Positions 42,732 through 51,526 of a DNA stretch of 64,000 nucleotides are shown here, one piece after another. The notes beneath the pieces are model-generated. The model was not told the origin of the DNA. It saw nothing but the letters and a program-made list of their open reading frames with translations, and searched no databases. How positions within the stretch are numbered: position 1 is the first letter of the stretch; each line of letters starts with the position of its first letter. Source of the stretch: Streptomyces humicola (GTDB lineage: Bacteria; Actinomycetota; Actinomycetes; Streptomycetales; Streptomycetaceae); NCBI RefSeq assembly GCF_024436035.1, contig NZ_JANFNG010000008.1, positions 124,001 to 188,000 on the forward strand, in the 5' to 3' direction. A program made the position numbers and the translations under genes.

Positions 42732-43975
42732 CGCAACTCCTTTGCCACATAGGCCCGCCAGCGTGCGGTGAAGGCGTCGAGCCCGATCCCGAGCGTCGCG
42801 CGCAGCGCCGCGTCCGTCCCCTCCTTGCCCGCCGCCCGGTACAGCGACACCAGCGCGCCGCTCCCCCACTGCTCGGCGACCATCCGGCAGGCGAGCCAGG
42901 CGCCTTCGTAGGCCTGTGGGAGCCCGGCACTGGTCGTGGTGAAGTCGGCGCTCGACGGCAGCTGCTGCGGCGCCCGGCCTGCCCGTACGTCGGCTGCGAG
43001 TTCTTCGGCGGCCTTCGCCGGTGGGAGGCCGCTGGTGGAGTAGCCGACCCAGTCGGCGAAGCCCTCGGAGAGCCACAGCGGGGTGGTGGACGTGGTGGCG
43101 GTGCGGGTGGCGACGTGAGTGAGCTCATGGGTGAGGACGACCTGCCGGCCGAGCGGGCTGAGCTCCGCGAAGGCCTGCGGGTTGACGATGATCCGGTCCG
43201 CGGGCGCACTCCCGCGTCCGTGGAGTTCGGCCGTCGTCACCGCGGCGATGTCCTGGTAGGCGGAGGGCTCGGCGCCGAGCAGCGCCGCCATGCCCGCCTC
43301 GCTGCCCGGCACCTCGACCACCGCCTTGCCCGTCCAACTCCCGGGCCATGCGCGGTCGACCACGGGCACGGCGCGGTCGGCGAGCTCGGTGTACGGACCC
43401 AGGGCCTGCCGGCCGCCCTGGCCGAGCACGAGGCTGTGCGCACCGCTGACGACGGTGACCCTGCCCTGATCCCACAGCTGGACGTCGGTGTGGCGGCCCG
43501 CCGGTTCGCCGTCGGTCTGCGAGGCGAGGTACCAGTGGCCGCCGCGCTGCGTCATCGTCAGGTAGGCGGTCGAGCTGACCGGGGTGGAGTCGTAGCCGCG
43601 CAGTTCGTAGTCGAACTCGACGCGGGCGGCGACCTGGCGGGTGGTGTCGGCGGCGGGTGCGAGCGGGAAGGCTCCGGTGCGCTGCAGCCGGTACGACCAT
43701 GAGGCGAGCGGCACCTCGGCGAGGTTGCCGAACATCTGCTGCTGCGAGGCGCGGAATACGGTCGCCTCGGGGTCGACCGTGGCGAGGAAGGCCGTCTCGT
43801 CGTGGTGAAGCACGGCCTGCGCCCGCTGGTCGAGCACCGCCTGGATCGCCGCGTCGGGCTTCGCCGCGGAGGGTGCCGGGGCACCGGAGGCGCACCCCGC
43901 CGCCGCGGTGAGCGCCGCCGCACAGCACAGCGCGACGACGTCGCGCAGTCTGGGCGGCGTGAGGCGGAGGGACAC
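42728..43975 (-). CDS. Lipoprotein with gluzincin (HELTH) metalloprotease domain
   Basis: A 415-residue exported protein. The signal peptide ends LTAAAGCASG, a lipobox. An NTF2-like region (about 40-150) is followed by a peptidase-MA-like domain with VLTHELTHVATR (HExxH) and LSEGFADWVGY, whose Glu is the third zinc ligand. It should be anchored outside the cell membrane. It is translationally coupled to the downstream M48 protease, which suggests a joint role in envelope protein turnover. Confidence 0.88.
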   Translation of the reverse strand: MSLRLTPPRLRDVVALCCAAALTAAAGCASGAPAPSAAKPDAAIQAVLDQRAQAVLHHDETAFLATVDPEATVFRASQQQMFGNLAEVPLASWSYRLQRTGAFPLAPAADTTRQVAARVEFDYELRGYDSTPVSSTAYLTMTQRGGHWYLASQTDGEPAGRHTDVQLWDQGRVTVVSGAHSLVLGQGGRQALGPYTELADRAVPVVDRAWPGSWTGKAVVEVPGSEAGMAALLGAEPSAYQDIAAVTTAELHGRGSAPADRIIVNPQAFAELSPLGRQVVLTHELTHVATRTATTSTTPLWLSEGFADWVGYSTSGLPPAKAAEELAADVRAGRAPQQLPSSADFTTTSAGLPQAYEGAWLACRMVAEQWGSGALVSLYRAAGKEGTDAALRATLGIGLDAFTARWRAYVAKELR

Positions 43976-44021
43976 GCCTTGATCGTACGGCGCCGCTGGA
44001 ACCGCAGGAGTGTCGGCAGTG

Positions 44022-45251
44022 TCAGATCCGGGTGACTCCGGCGATCGGCATCATGTCCACCGGGTCGTAGCGCACCCTCGCCCCCGGGTACGGGGCATGA
44101 ACGACCCTGCCGCCGCCCACGTACATCCCGACGTGGCTGGCGTTGTCCCGGTAGATCACCAGATCGCCGGGGCGGATCTGGCTGAGCGGCACCCGCTGCC
44201 CGGCGCCCAGCTGCCCCTGCGAGGTGCGCGGGAGCATGACGCCGGCGTGCTCGTAGGCCCAGTACATCAGCCCCGAGCAGTCGAAGGCATCAGGGCCGGC
44301 GGCGCCCCACGCGTACGGCAGGCCGACCGCGGACTCGGCCGCGGCGACGGCGGCGGCCGCGCGGCTCGACGACGGCCCCAGGTCGGGCAGATCCGGCAGC
44401 CTGCCGATCCCCGTCATCCGCCCGTCGGGCCCGAAGCCGAGCGCCGCCTGCTCCTTGTCGGTGAGCGCGCCGAGCAGCCGCTCCGCCTCCTTCAGTCGCT
44501 GCTCCACGATCCGTTTGTGTGCGGCGAGCGCGGCCCGGACCCGCTCCAGATCGGCGAGTTTGGCCGCGGCCTCGGCTCGCTCCTGCGCCAGGGCCCGCTC
44601 GGCTGCGCGGAGTTGGTGCAGCTCAGCCGCCTGTTCGCTGTCGATGCGGTCCAGGTCGGCGGCCCGCTCGAGGTAGTCGCTGGGGTTGGAGGAGAGCAGC
44701 AGAACGAGCATCGGGTCGATGCCGCCTTGCTGGTACTGGGCGGTGGCGACGGCGGCGAGTCCGTCGAGGAGCCGGTTGACCGCCTGACGGCTGCGGGCCA
44801 CCTGGCCCTGGAGCGCGTCGATCTCGCCGCGCAGCTGCGCCTCCTGCTCCTGGGCGGCGTCGAACTTCTCCGTGGCCTGCTCGGCCTGCTCGTACAGCGT
44901 GTCCAGCCGGGACTTGATGGCGTCGGGGCCGGACTCCGCGGCCGCGCCCGCCGGTACGGCGGAGGTGAGCGCGGCCGCCGTGGCAACGGCGGCGGAGAGG
45001 GCGGCTACTGGGGTGGCGGTCGCGAAGGGGTGGCTCCGTTCGCTCCTCCGCCCTTCCCCTGCTGCACGGGGGGACCCTCCCCCTGCCCCGCGGGGGGACC
45101 CCCTCTCAGGCTCCGCGGACGGGCTGTCGTGCCGGAGGCGCTCCCCTCCATCGGAGCCTCGGCCGGCCTCCCCCTGCGCCGCGGGGGGACCCCCTTCGCC
45201 TGCTCGCGTGCGTCGCTCACGGAACTGCGCGGGACGTCGGTGTGACGCCAT
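44022..45251 (-). CDS. Secreted NlpC/P60 peptidoglycan hydrolase with repeat-derived N-terminal insert
   Basis: A 409-residue cell-wall hydrolase. A long coiled coil (about 110-280, with QYQQGGIDPMLVLLLSSNPS) precedes the NlpC/P60 domain, whose catalytic Cys lies in DAFDCSGLMYWAYEHAG and His in NASHVGMYVGGG. The family N-terminus MASHRRP is separated from the hydrophobic signal core (TATPVAALSAAVATAAALTS) by about 62 Gly/Pro/Arg/Ser-rich residues encoded by dispersed repeat copy C. The repeat is 186 bp, a multiple of three, and no ATG, GTG or TTG occurs in frame after it before the signal core, so it must be translated. Export of such a signal peptide is uncertain. Confidence 0.85.
   Translation of the reverse strand: MASHRRPAQFRERRTRAGEGGPPAAQGEAGRGSDGGERLRHDSPSAEPERGSPRGAGGGSPRAAGEGRRSERSHPFATATPVAALSAAVATAAALTSAVPAGAAAESGPDAIKSRLDTLYEQAEQATEKFDAAQEQEAQLRGEIDALQGQVARSRQAVNRLLDGLAAVATAQYQQGGIDPMLVLLLSSNPSDYLERAADLDRIDSEQAAELHQLRAAERALAQERAEAAAKLADLERVRAALAAHKRIVEQRLKEAERLLGALTDKEQAALGFGPDGRMTGIGRLPDLPDLGPSSSRAAAAVAAAESAVGLPYAWGAAGPDAFDCSGLMYWAYEHAGVMLPRTSQGQLGAGQRVPLSQIRPGDLVIYRDNASHVGMYVGGGRVVHAPYPGARVRYDPVDMMPIAGVTRI
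45036..45221. repeat. Dispersed repeat, copy C, inside an NlpC/P60 gene (186 bp)
   Basis: Starts CCGTTCGCTCCTCCGCCC, ends CTCGCGTGCGTCGCTCACG, as copies A (11210) and B (26456). It contains three variants of a hairpin-prone module (CCCCCTGCnCCGCGGGGGG-like). A related module lies at 57016-57049. Confidence 0.75.
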
Positions 45252-45335
45252 GTGCGGCCGCACTCCCTTCCGTGCGGCCCCTGCCGCCCGGAAGGGCGGT
45301 CGAGTGCAGAAGGGGTGCCGGGGCCGCGCGGGCCG

Positions 45336-45365
45336 AGGGTAGCCGCGCCATTACCGACCGTACAA
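45336..45365 (-). promoter_or_regulatory. Candidate promoter of the first NlpC/P60 gene
   Basis: On the minus strand TTGTAC (45365-45360) and TACCCT (45341-45336) are separated by 18 bases. This would give a leader of about 80 bases. No riboswitch is recognised here, unlike the paralogue next door. Confidence 0.4.
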
Positions 45366-45487
45366 ATCCCTTCACCCACAGGTACGATGACGCCGCGTCG
45401 GATGTGCAGGTCACGGGCGGGCGACCGTCAGCGGCCGACACGCTGCGTCACCCTGGCGGCGTAGCGTGCCGGGGGCGGGGGTGCGCC

Positions 45488-46501
45488 TCAGGCGACGCGC
45501 ACCCCGAAGTCGAACGTCACGTAGCCGTCGCTGAGCGACTCGTAGCGGACGGCGGCGCCGGTGTGCGGGGCATGCAGGATGTACCCGTTGCCCGCGTACA
45601 GGCCCACATGCTCGCCACCGTTCATGATCACCAGGTCGCCCGGCTCGAGCTGGTCCATCGTCAGGTGGGGACCGACGTTCTCCTGGTCGTACGAGGTGCG
45701 CGGCAGGGAGATGCCGGCCTGCGCATAGGCCCACTGGGTGAACCCGGAGCAGTCGAACGAGGACGGGCCGGTGGCCCCGTAGACGTACGGGTCGCCTATT
45801 CGGGTCTCGCCCGCCGCGAGGGCGGCGGCGGCGCGGCCCGAGGCGGCCACGGAGCTGCCCAGGTTGGGGTTGGAGACGGAACCGGCGTTCTCGATCGCCT
45901 GCCGCTCCTGCGCGGTGAGACTGTTGAGCAGGGACTGAGCCCTGGCCAACTTGGCCTGAATGTCCTGCTTCTGCTGCTGCAGCTCCTGGCGAGTCGTGTC
46001 GAGCTGCGCCAGCTTGGTGGCGGCCTCGGCGCGCTCCTGGTCCAGGACGCGCTTCTCCTGCTCCATCTGCTGGAGGGCGGCGGCCTGGCTGCTGCTCATC
46101 TGCTGGAGGTCGGAGGCCTTCTCCAGGTAGTCGTCGGGGTTGGACGACAGGAACAGCTGCATCGACGGGTCGATGCCGCCGGCGCGGTACTGGGCGCTGG
46201 CGAACGATCCGAACTGGTCGGCGAGCTTGTTCATCTGCGCCTGCTCGCGCGCCACCTGGTTCTGCAGGTCGTCGACCTGCTTCTGCAGCGTGGACTGCTG
46301 CTCCTGGGCGGCGTCGTACTTCTGGGTGGCCGCTTCCGCCTGGTTGTACAGGTCCTCGACCTGGGACTTGACCTGGCTCTCGGTCGGCTTGGGGTCGGCA
46401 TTGGCGGCCTGGGACGCAAGAGCGACGGCTGCTGCTGCGGTCGCGGTGAGCACGGTGACCCGCGTGCGGCTTGCGGGTTTGGGGCGACGGTGGGACGCCA
46501 C
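45488..46501 (-). CDS. Secreted NlpC/P60 peptidoglycan hydrolase
   Basis: A 337-residue paralogue of the preceding gene. Signal peptide MASHRRPKPASRTRVTVLTA with an Ala-rich core and AANA cleavage region, then a Gln-rich coiled coil (about 50-215), then NlpC/P60 with catalytic Cys in SSFDCSGFTQWAYAQAG and His in GGEHVGLYAGNG. It would cut D-Glu-meso-DAP-type stem-peptide bonds during growth or spore germination. GTG at 46501 lies after AGGAG. A c-di-AMP riboswitch and a Crp-type site lie in its long leader region. Confidence 0.93.
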   Translation of the reverse strand: MASHRRPKPASRTRVTVLTATAAAAVALASQAANADPKPTESQVKSQVEDLYNQAEAATQKYDAAQEQQSTLQKQVDDLQNQVAREQAQMNKLADQFGSFASAQYRAGGIDPSMQLFLSSNPDDYLEKASDLQQMSSSQAAALQQMEQEKRVLDQERAEAATKLAQLDTTRQELQQQKQDIQAKLARAQSLLNSLTAQERQAIENAGSVSNPNLGSSVAASGRAAAALAAGETRIGDPYVYGATGPSSFDCSGFTQWAYAQAGISLPRTSYDQENVGPHLTMDQLEPGDLVIMNGGEHVGLYAGNGYILHAPHTGAAVRYESLSDGYVTFDFGVRVA

Positions 46502-46524
46502 GGGAGGCGAGCTCCTTCTTCCTG

Positions 46525-46665
46525 CGGCCGCCTACCGGGTGAGCTGTCGGATTCGGGCCGGAAGTAGCCCTACGACGTCTCACCGTGCCCTGGCCGGCAC
46601 GGCCTGACGCCGATTCACCCCGGGAACGTTGGTTCCCCGGCTCCGAGCGTCGGTGTCCCCCAGCA
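46525..46665 (-). promoter_or_regulatory. c-di-AMP riboswitch (ydaO/yuaA type)
   Basis: On the minus strand the conserved blocks occur in order: ACCGACGCTCGGAGCCGGGG, AACCAACGTTCCCGGGGTGA, ATCGGCGTC, GTCGTAGGGCTACTTCCG, GAATCCGACAGCTCACCCGG and TAGGCGG. This matches the actinobacterial ydaO aptamer that precedes rpfA and NlpC/P60-type genes. It ends 24 bases before the hydrolase start, close to the ribosome-binding site. Confidence 0.93.
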
Positions 46666-46747
46666 TCAGTACCGGCGCATCGAACTCGGCGGTAACCCCC
46701 ACTGTCATCCGGGTTGGATGATCGACGGCGAGGAGGTTCGAGCCCTG

Positions 46748-46777
46748 ACCCTAGTAACCGAGTTGTGATCGGATCAA
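46748..46777 (-). promoter_or_regulatory. Candidate promoter for the riboswitch transcript
   Basis: TTGATC (46777-46772) and TAGGGT (46753-46748) on the minus strand, 18 bases apart, about 80 bases upstream of the aptamer. Confidence 0.4.
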
Positions 46778-46898
46778 ATCCCTCAGCGGAAAAACTTCGC
46801 TCGCTGGCAAGTTCTTTACACTGCTCGCACGCCCAGTGACGGGAATTAAACGGTGAGTTCGGCGAATGGGCCCACCAGGCCCCACCAGGTCCATCTCG

Positions 46899-46914
46899 TG
46901 TGATGGACGTCACA
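46899..46914. promoter_or_regulatory. Crp-type binding site
   Basis: TGTGATGGACGTCACA is a perfect TGTGA-N6-TCACA Crp/FNR-class palindrome (extended by G/C at each end). The 46502-47126 gap otherwise holds the riboswitch, its promoter and no gene. The site is about 160 bases upstream of the candidate promoter, so a second promoter closer to it is possible. Confidence 0.6.
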
Positions 46915-47126
46915 CCAGCATTCCGCGCCGCTTTCATCGGCAACTCACAGCCGAAAAAGCCGCTTTGAGTGCCAGGACGCGCTAAACGTCCGAACTCGGA
47001 CACTGGCGTCGCAGTTGGCTTTTCCTGACGCGAATGACCGTTTCTGCGCCACGGGGCGGGCCGAAGGGCGGAGAACCGACGGCAGATGACCGAAATTGGC
47101 CGAAAGCGAATGGCTGCAGGCCCGGA

Positions 47127-48491
47127 TCACCCGCGGGCGAGACGCCTCAGCAGCAGGGTGGAGGCCACCGGCCGCGCCCCGGCCCGCGCCACACCGTCGG
47201 CCACCTCGCGATCGGCCGAGACGACGACGACCGGCCGCCCCGGCGGCTCGGCCCGCACCAGCCGGCGGATCAGCTCGTCCGCTGTCTCGCCCGGCTTGCT
47301 GAACAGCACCCGCACCCCGCGCGGCGGCGCCAGCAGCACCGGCGCCGACAGCTCCGCACCGTCGAAGACGCACGTCACCTCGGCCCCGGTCTGCGCGGCG
47401 AGCACCGCGAGCCCGCCGAGCAGCCGCAGCCGCTGCTTCTCCAGCGGCAGCGCCGGATAGCCGGTCTTCGTCACGTTGTAGCCGTCCACCACCAAATGCG
47501 CCTGAGGCAGTGCCAGCAGCTGGTCGAGAAGGGCGGGATCGTTCTCCGACAGCGCCCGCTGCGCGATGTCCTTCGGGCTTATCGTGCCCGGCTCGACCGC
47601 CTCCACCGAGTCGGCCGGGCGCCCTGCGACAGGCGGCAGCGCAAGCTCCCTGCGCAGCCCCTGCGCCGCGTCCAGCACCGTGTCGAGCAACAGCCGCAGC
47701 CGCATGTCCTCCAGGCTGCGCCCCTCGCGTACCGCCCGGCGGCTGGCTTCGAGCGCCGACTCGGCCTCCGCGAGCCTGGACCGCAGCCTACGCGCCTCGC
47801 CCTCGGCGGAGGCGATTTCGCTCGCCGCCGTGGCACGGGCCCGCGCCAGCTCCGCCTCGGCCTTGCGCAGCGCGGCCTGCCCCCGGCGGACGTCATTGGT
47901 GGCGCTGCGCAGCTTGCGCTGCAGGGAGTCGGCCTCCCGGCGCGCCTCCTCCAGCTCGGCGCGCACCTGCTGCACGTCGGACTGGGTGGTGGCGCGCAGC
48001 TGCGCCAGCTCCGCCTTGACCTGTTCCAGCTCCCTCGCGGTCTCCTCGCTCACCTGGTCGGCATGGGCGCGCTGCGCCTCCTCGCCCGCGGCGGCGACCA
48101 GCTTGGACCAGCCCGCGGGACGCAGCAGGTAGGCGGCGGCGGCGACGTCCAGCGGATCGGCGGCGGGCGGCGGGGTCCCGGCGTCGAGGGCACCGGTCAG
48201 CTCGGGCTGAGTCTCGCGCAGCCGGTCCGCGATGCGCTGCCGGAAGGCGGGATCGGTCTCGAGGGCGGAGGCGAGCGCGTTGGCGGCGAACTTCGCCCGC
48301 CGGGAGGGGGTGAACCGTGCGTACTGCCGCAGCTGGGCGGGGAGTTCGTTCGTGGTGAGCGAGCCGAAGGCGTCGGCCGCGAACGTCACCACCCGGTGGC
48401 GGACCCCTTCGGGCAGCGGCCGGTCGAGCGCCTCGTCAATGCCGCCGGCGCCTTCCGGCTCCGCCTGCGGATTGCCGCCCGTACGCTCCAC
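47127..48491 (-). CDS. NYN/YacP-type RNase domain protein with long coiled coil
   Basis: A 454-residue protein. Residues about 150-270 form a long charged coiled coil (EELEQVKAELAQLRATT-like heptads). The C-terminal 170 residues are a YacP-like NYN domain, a PIN-fold putative nuclease, with acidic residues in HLVVDGYNVTKTG, VTCVFDGAEL and VVVSADREVADG. Bacterial YacP/Rae1 homologues bind ribosomes or cut mRNA; activity here is inferred. GTG start at 48491. The small zinc-ribbon gene lies 59 bases upstream on the same strand. Confidence 0.88.
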   Translation of the reverse strand: MERTGGNPQAEPEGAGGIDEALDRPLPEGVRHRVVTFAADAFGSLTTNELPAQLRQYARFTPSRRAKFAANALASALETDPAFRQRIADRLRETQPELTGALDAGTPPPAADPLDVAAAAYLLRPAGWSKLVAAAGEEAQRAHADQVSEETARELEQVKAELAQLRATTQSDVQQVRAELEEARREADSLQRKLRSATNDVRRGQAALRKAEAELARARATAASEIASAEGEARRLRSRLAEAESALEASRRAVREGRSLEDMRLRLLLDTVLDAAQGLRRELALPPVAGRPADSVEAVEPGTISPKDIAQRALSENDPALLDQLLALPQAHLVVDGYNVTKTGYPALPLEKQRLRLLGGLAVLAAQTGAEVTCVFDGAELSAPVLLAPPRGVRVLFSKPGETADELIRRLVRAEPPGRPVVVVSADREVADGVARAGARPVASTLLLRRLARG

Positions 48492-48550
48492 CAGTCACTC
48501 CCGTCGTGTCCTCCCCCGCCGTACGTCCCTATTGTCCCGCCGGTTGTGCG

Positions 48551-48832
48551 TCAGGCCCGCCCCGGCCCGTCGCCCTCGTCCGCCCCACCGCTGTCCGCCC
48601 CCGTGCCGGGACGGTCCACGAGCTCCACCTGGTCGGCGGCATTGCACCAACGGCAGCGCACGGACTCCACGGTCTCGCTGAGCACCTCGCGCTCCTCGAC
48701 CCTCGGCTCGCCCGCCAGGTCCAGGTGGACGTACTCGACCACCCGGGTAGAGCGGGTCACGTCGAATCGGGTGAGGTTGCCGCAGAGCGTGCAACGCCAC
48801 CGCGTCGTGGCCGTCTGAAGGGGGACCGGCAT
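48551..48832 (-). CDS. Small zinc-ribbon-like protein
   Basis: A 93-residue protein with two knuckles, RCTLCGNLTRFDVTR near residue 14 and RCRWCNAADQVEL near 60, giving the four cysteines of a zinc ribbon. The C-terminal 20 residues are acidic and Gly-rich. Function is unknown; homologues are found in the same place in streptomycetes (recalled). ATG start; co-directional with the NYN gene. Confidence 0.82.
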   Translation of the reverse strand: MPVPLQTATTRWRCTLCGNLTRFDVTRSTRVVEYVHLDLAGEPRVEEREVLSETVESVRCRWCNAADQVELVDRPGTGADSGGADEGDGPGRA

Positions 48833-49069
48833 CGCTTCGTCTCGCTTTCGTCGTCCCTGTGCGTACGTCTACATCACGTACGTCTACGTCCGTGTACGTG
48901 GCTCGGCGCCGCTGTCGCCCCTGCCGGCCGGCTTTGCGGCGGCAACCTCAGCTGGCCAGAAAAATGCGGTTGCGCTCCGGGTAACCCTACGGCCTGCGGC
49001 CGCCCTCGCGCTGGTGCACGTCGGCGAGGCTACCTATGACCGTTACGCCCGGTCCGTCATGATCGATGC

Positions 49070-49864
49070 ATGCTGCCGCGTTTTCCGGCGGGACGGCCGG
49101 CAGGCCGGTCCGCGCCCCGCCGCCCTCCCGTGGTGACCTACGGCCTGATCGGCGTGTGCACGGTGGTCTTCGCGCTGAGCCCGGTCTCGGGGCTCGTACC
49201 GTCCCGTGGCTCCCCCCTCGCGCAGAGCTGTGCGCAGGCGATCTACTTCGACCGCTGGGGCGTCATCCCCGCCGAGCTGTGGCACGGCCTGCTCACCGGA
49301 TCCGCGCTGGGGCTGCCGCGCGGCTGCGACACGCCACCGCATCTCGCCAAATCGCCGTTCCTCTCGGTGCTCACCGCGCTCTTCGTCCACGGCAGCTGGC
49401 TGCACCTGATGGGGAACATGCTGTTCCTGTACGTCTTCGGCGCCGGCGTCGAGCAGCGTCTCGGCCCGGTGCGCTACGCGGCCTTCTATCTGCTCGCCGG
49501 GTATCTGGCGACGTACGGCTACGCCGTCGCCAACGCCGGATCGACGCAGACGCTGGTGGGGGCGTCCGGCGCGATCGCGGGCGTGCTCGGCGCGTATCTG
49601 TATCTGCATCCCAGGGCCCAGGTGACGAGCGTCTTCCCGTTCCTGTTCTTCCTGCCACTGCGGTTCCCGGCCTGGCTGGTCCTGGGGTTCTGGTTCGTCC
49701 TGCAGTGGCTGGCGGCGCGCACCACCCAGACCGGCCCCGGCGTCGCCTACGTCGCGCACATCACCGGCTTCGCCTTCGGTTTCCTGTGCGCGGCGGCGTG
49801 CTACCGACAGCGGTCTAAGCTTGGCGGCGCGCGAGCCCCGACCCGAGGAGAGAGCCAGCCGTGA
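49070..49864 (+). CDS. Rhomboid-family intramembrane serine protease
   Basis: A 264-residue polytopic protein. LVGASGAIAGVLGAYLYLHP carries the nucleophile serine in the GxSG motif, and VAHITGFAFGF the catalytic histidine of the last helix. LTALFVHGSWLHLMGNMLFL is the conserved HxxN-type helix. It cleaves substrates within the membrane. ATG at 49070; the 237 bases upstream hold no gene, only CGTACGTCTAC-type short repeats (48862-48890). The stop overlaps the next gene (GTGA). Confidence 0.92.
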   Translation: MLPRFPAGRPAGRSAPRRPPVVTYGLIGVCTVVFALSPVSGLVPSRGSPLAQSCAQAIYFDRWGVIPAELWHGLLTGSALGLPRGCDTPPHLAKSPFLSVLTALFVHGSWLHLMGNMLFLYVFGAGVEQRLGPVRYAAFYLLAGYLATYGYAVANAGSTQTLVGASGAIAGVLGAYLYLHPRAQVTSVFPFLFFLPLRFPAWLVLGFWFVLQWLAARTTQTGPGVAYVAHITGFAFGFLCAAACYRQRSKLGGARAPTRGESQP

Positions 49865-50142
49865 TCACCGCGATCGTGCTCATCAAGACCAGCGTCGACA
49901 AGATCCCCGAGATCGCGGAGTCGATCGCCGCGCTCGACGGCGTCAGCGAGGTCTACTCGGTCACCGGAACCTACGACCTGGTCGCCATGGTGCGGGTGGG
50001 CCGCCACGACGACCTCGCGGACGTCATCCCGGGCCGGATCAACAAGATCCCCGGAGTGCAGTCGAGCGAGACCCACATCGCCTTCCGCACCTACTCCCAG
50101 CACGACCTGGAGGCGGCGTTCTCCATCGGCCTCGACAGCTGA
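49861..50142 (+). CDS. Stand-alone Lrp/AsnC ligand-binding (RAM) domain protein
   Basis: A 93-residue protein that is only the ferredoxin-fold RAM domain of Lrp regulators (TAIVLIKTSVDKIPEIAESI, GTYDLVAMVRVGRHDDLADV), with no helix-turn-helix. Such stand-alone domains oligomerise and bind amino acids. The GTG start overlaps the rhomboid stop by four bases, so the pair is co-translated. A partner regulator is not in the window. Confidence 0.93.
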   Translation: MITAIVLIKTSVDKIPEIAESIAALDGVSEVYSVTGTYDLVAMVRVGRHDDLADVIPGRINKIPGVQSSETHIAFRTYSQHDLEAAFSIGLDS

Positions 50143-50158
50143 CGGTTCCCGTTCCCGT

Positions 50159-51526
50159 TCAGGACACCGGCACGCAACGGCCGTCCTCGGTGCGGTAGTT
50201 CCACTTGGCGCCGTCGCGCACCAGCTCGGCCACCGCGCCGAGGAACCGCTCCACGTGCTCGTCCGGCGTGCCGGCGCCGAAGCTCACCCGGATCGCGTTG
50301 AGCGAGCGCTCTCCCGGCTCCGCCTCGGGCGCCCCGCACTCGCCCGGCTCGTCGGGCTCGCTGCCGAGCAGAGTACGGACGAGCGGGTGCGCGCAGAACA
50401 GCCCGTCGCGCACCCCGATGCCGTACTCGGCGGAGAGCGCGGCCGCGAAGTGCGAACTGTTCCAGCCGTCCACCACGAAGCTGATCACGCCGACGCGCGG
50501 GCTGTCGTCGCCGAAGAGCGAGAGCACCCTCACCTGCCGGATGCGGGCGAGACCGGCGACGACGCGGCCGACCAGCTCCCGCTCGCGGGCGACGAGCGCG
50601 TCGAATCCGGCCTCGGTGAGCGCCCGGCAGGCGGAGGCGATCGCGTAGACGCCGATGACGTTGGGCGACCCGGCCTCGTGGCGGGCGGCGCTGGAATGCC
50701 ACTCGACGTCCACGCCGCCGTCGTCCCGCCGCGCGACCTTCCTGCTGGCGCCGCCTCCGGCGAGGTACGGCTGCGCGACGCGCAGCCAGTCGGCGCGGCC
50801 CGCGAGCACTCCGGAGCCGAACGGGGCGTAGAGCTTGTGCCCGGAGAACGCCACGTAGTCCACGTCGAGTGCGGCGATGTCCACGGGGTGGTGCGGCGCC
50901 AGCTGGGCCGCGTCCAGCACGATCCGGGCACCGTGCGCATGGGCCGCGGCCGTCAGCTCCCGTACCGGCCACAGCTCGCCGGTCACGTTCGACGCACCCG
51001 TCACGCACACCAGCGCGGGGCCATGGGGCTCCCGGTCGGCGAGCGCCGCCTCCAGCGTCTCGACGGCCTGCCGCGGCGTGCGCGGCGCGGGCAGACAGGT
51101 GACGTCGCCGTCACGCCACGGCAGAAGCGACGCGTGGTGCTCGGTCTCGAAGACGTAGACGCGGGTCGCGTCCGGGATGACCGAGGCCAGCAGGTTGAGC
51201 GAGTCCGTCGTGGAGCGGGTGAAGATCACCTGGTCGTCCGGCCGGCAGCCGAGGAAGTCGGCGACCACGGCGCGGCTCTGCTCGAACAGGTCGGTCGACA
51301 GCTGCGACAGATAGCCTGCGCCGCGGTGCACGCTGCCGTAGTACGGGGCGTACGCGGCGACATCGTCCCACACCCGCTGCAGCGCGGGGGCGCTCGCCGC
51401 GTAGTCCAGTGCGGCATAGGTGACTTCGCCGCCGGTGACCAGCGGCACGAGAACATCACGCCCCAGAACGGGCAGCGGGGCACAAACCGTCCGGCCGGAG
51501 GCAGCGGAAACGTCGGAAACGGACAT
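50159..51526 (-). CDS. Class V aminotransferase, SufS-like cysteine desulfurase
   Basis: A 455-residue PLP enzyme. The PLP lysine is in VAFSGHKLYAPFG, the substrate loop in FTRSTTDSLNLLA, and Cys in DGLFCAHPL stands where SufS has its catalytic cysteine (GHHCAQP). It would transfer sulfur from cysteine as persulfide. A SAM-IV riboswitch lies upstream, tying expression to sulfur/methionine status. ATG at 51526 follows GGAG. The acidic insert around EPDEPGECGAPEAEPGE is unusual and adds two cysteines-rich turns near the active site. Confidence 0.88.
   Translation of the reverse strand: MSVSDVSAASGRTVCAPLPVLGRDVLVPLVTGGEVTYAALDYAASAPALQRVWDDVAAYAPYYGSVHRGAGYLSQLSTDLFEQSRAVVADFLGCRPDDQVIFTRSTTDSLNLLASVIPDATRVYVFETEHHASLLPWRDGDVTCLPAPRTPRQAVETLEAALADREPHGPALVCVTGASNVTGELWPVRELTAAAHAHGARIVLDAAQLAPHHPVDIAALDVDYVAFSGHKLYAPFGSGVLAGRADWLRVAQPYLAGGGASRKVARRDDGGVDVEWHSSAARHEAGSPNVIGVYAIASACRALTEAGFDALVARERELVGRVVAGLARIRQVRVLSLFGDDSPRVGVISFVVDGWNSSHFAAALSAEYGIGVRDGLFCAHPLVRTLLGSEPDEPGECGAPEAEPGERSLNAIRVSFGAGTPDEHVERFLGAVAELVRDGAKWNYRTEDGRCVPVS

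Noticed and set aside
44022-45263. Start of the first NlpC/P60 gene four codons upstream (45263)
   Set aside because: MASHRRP at 45251 matches the paralogue's start; the upstream ATG adds only MRPH.
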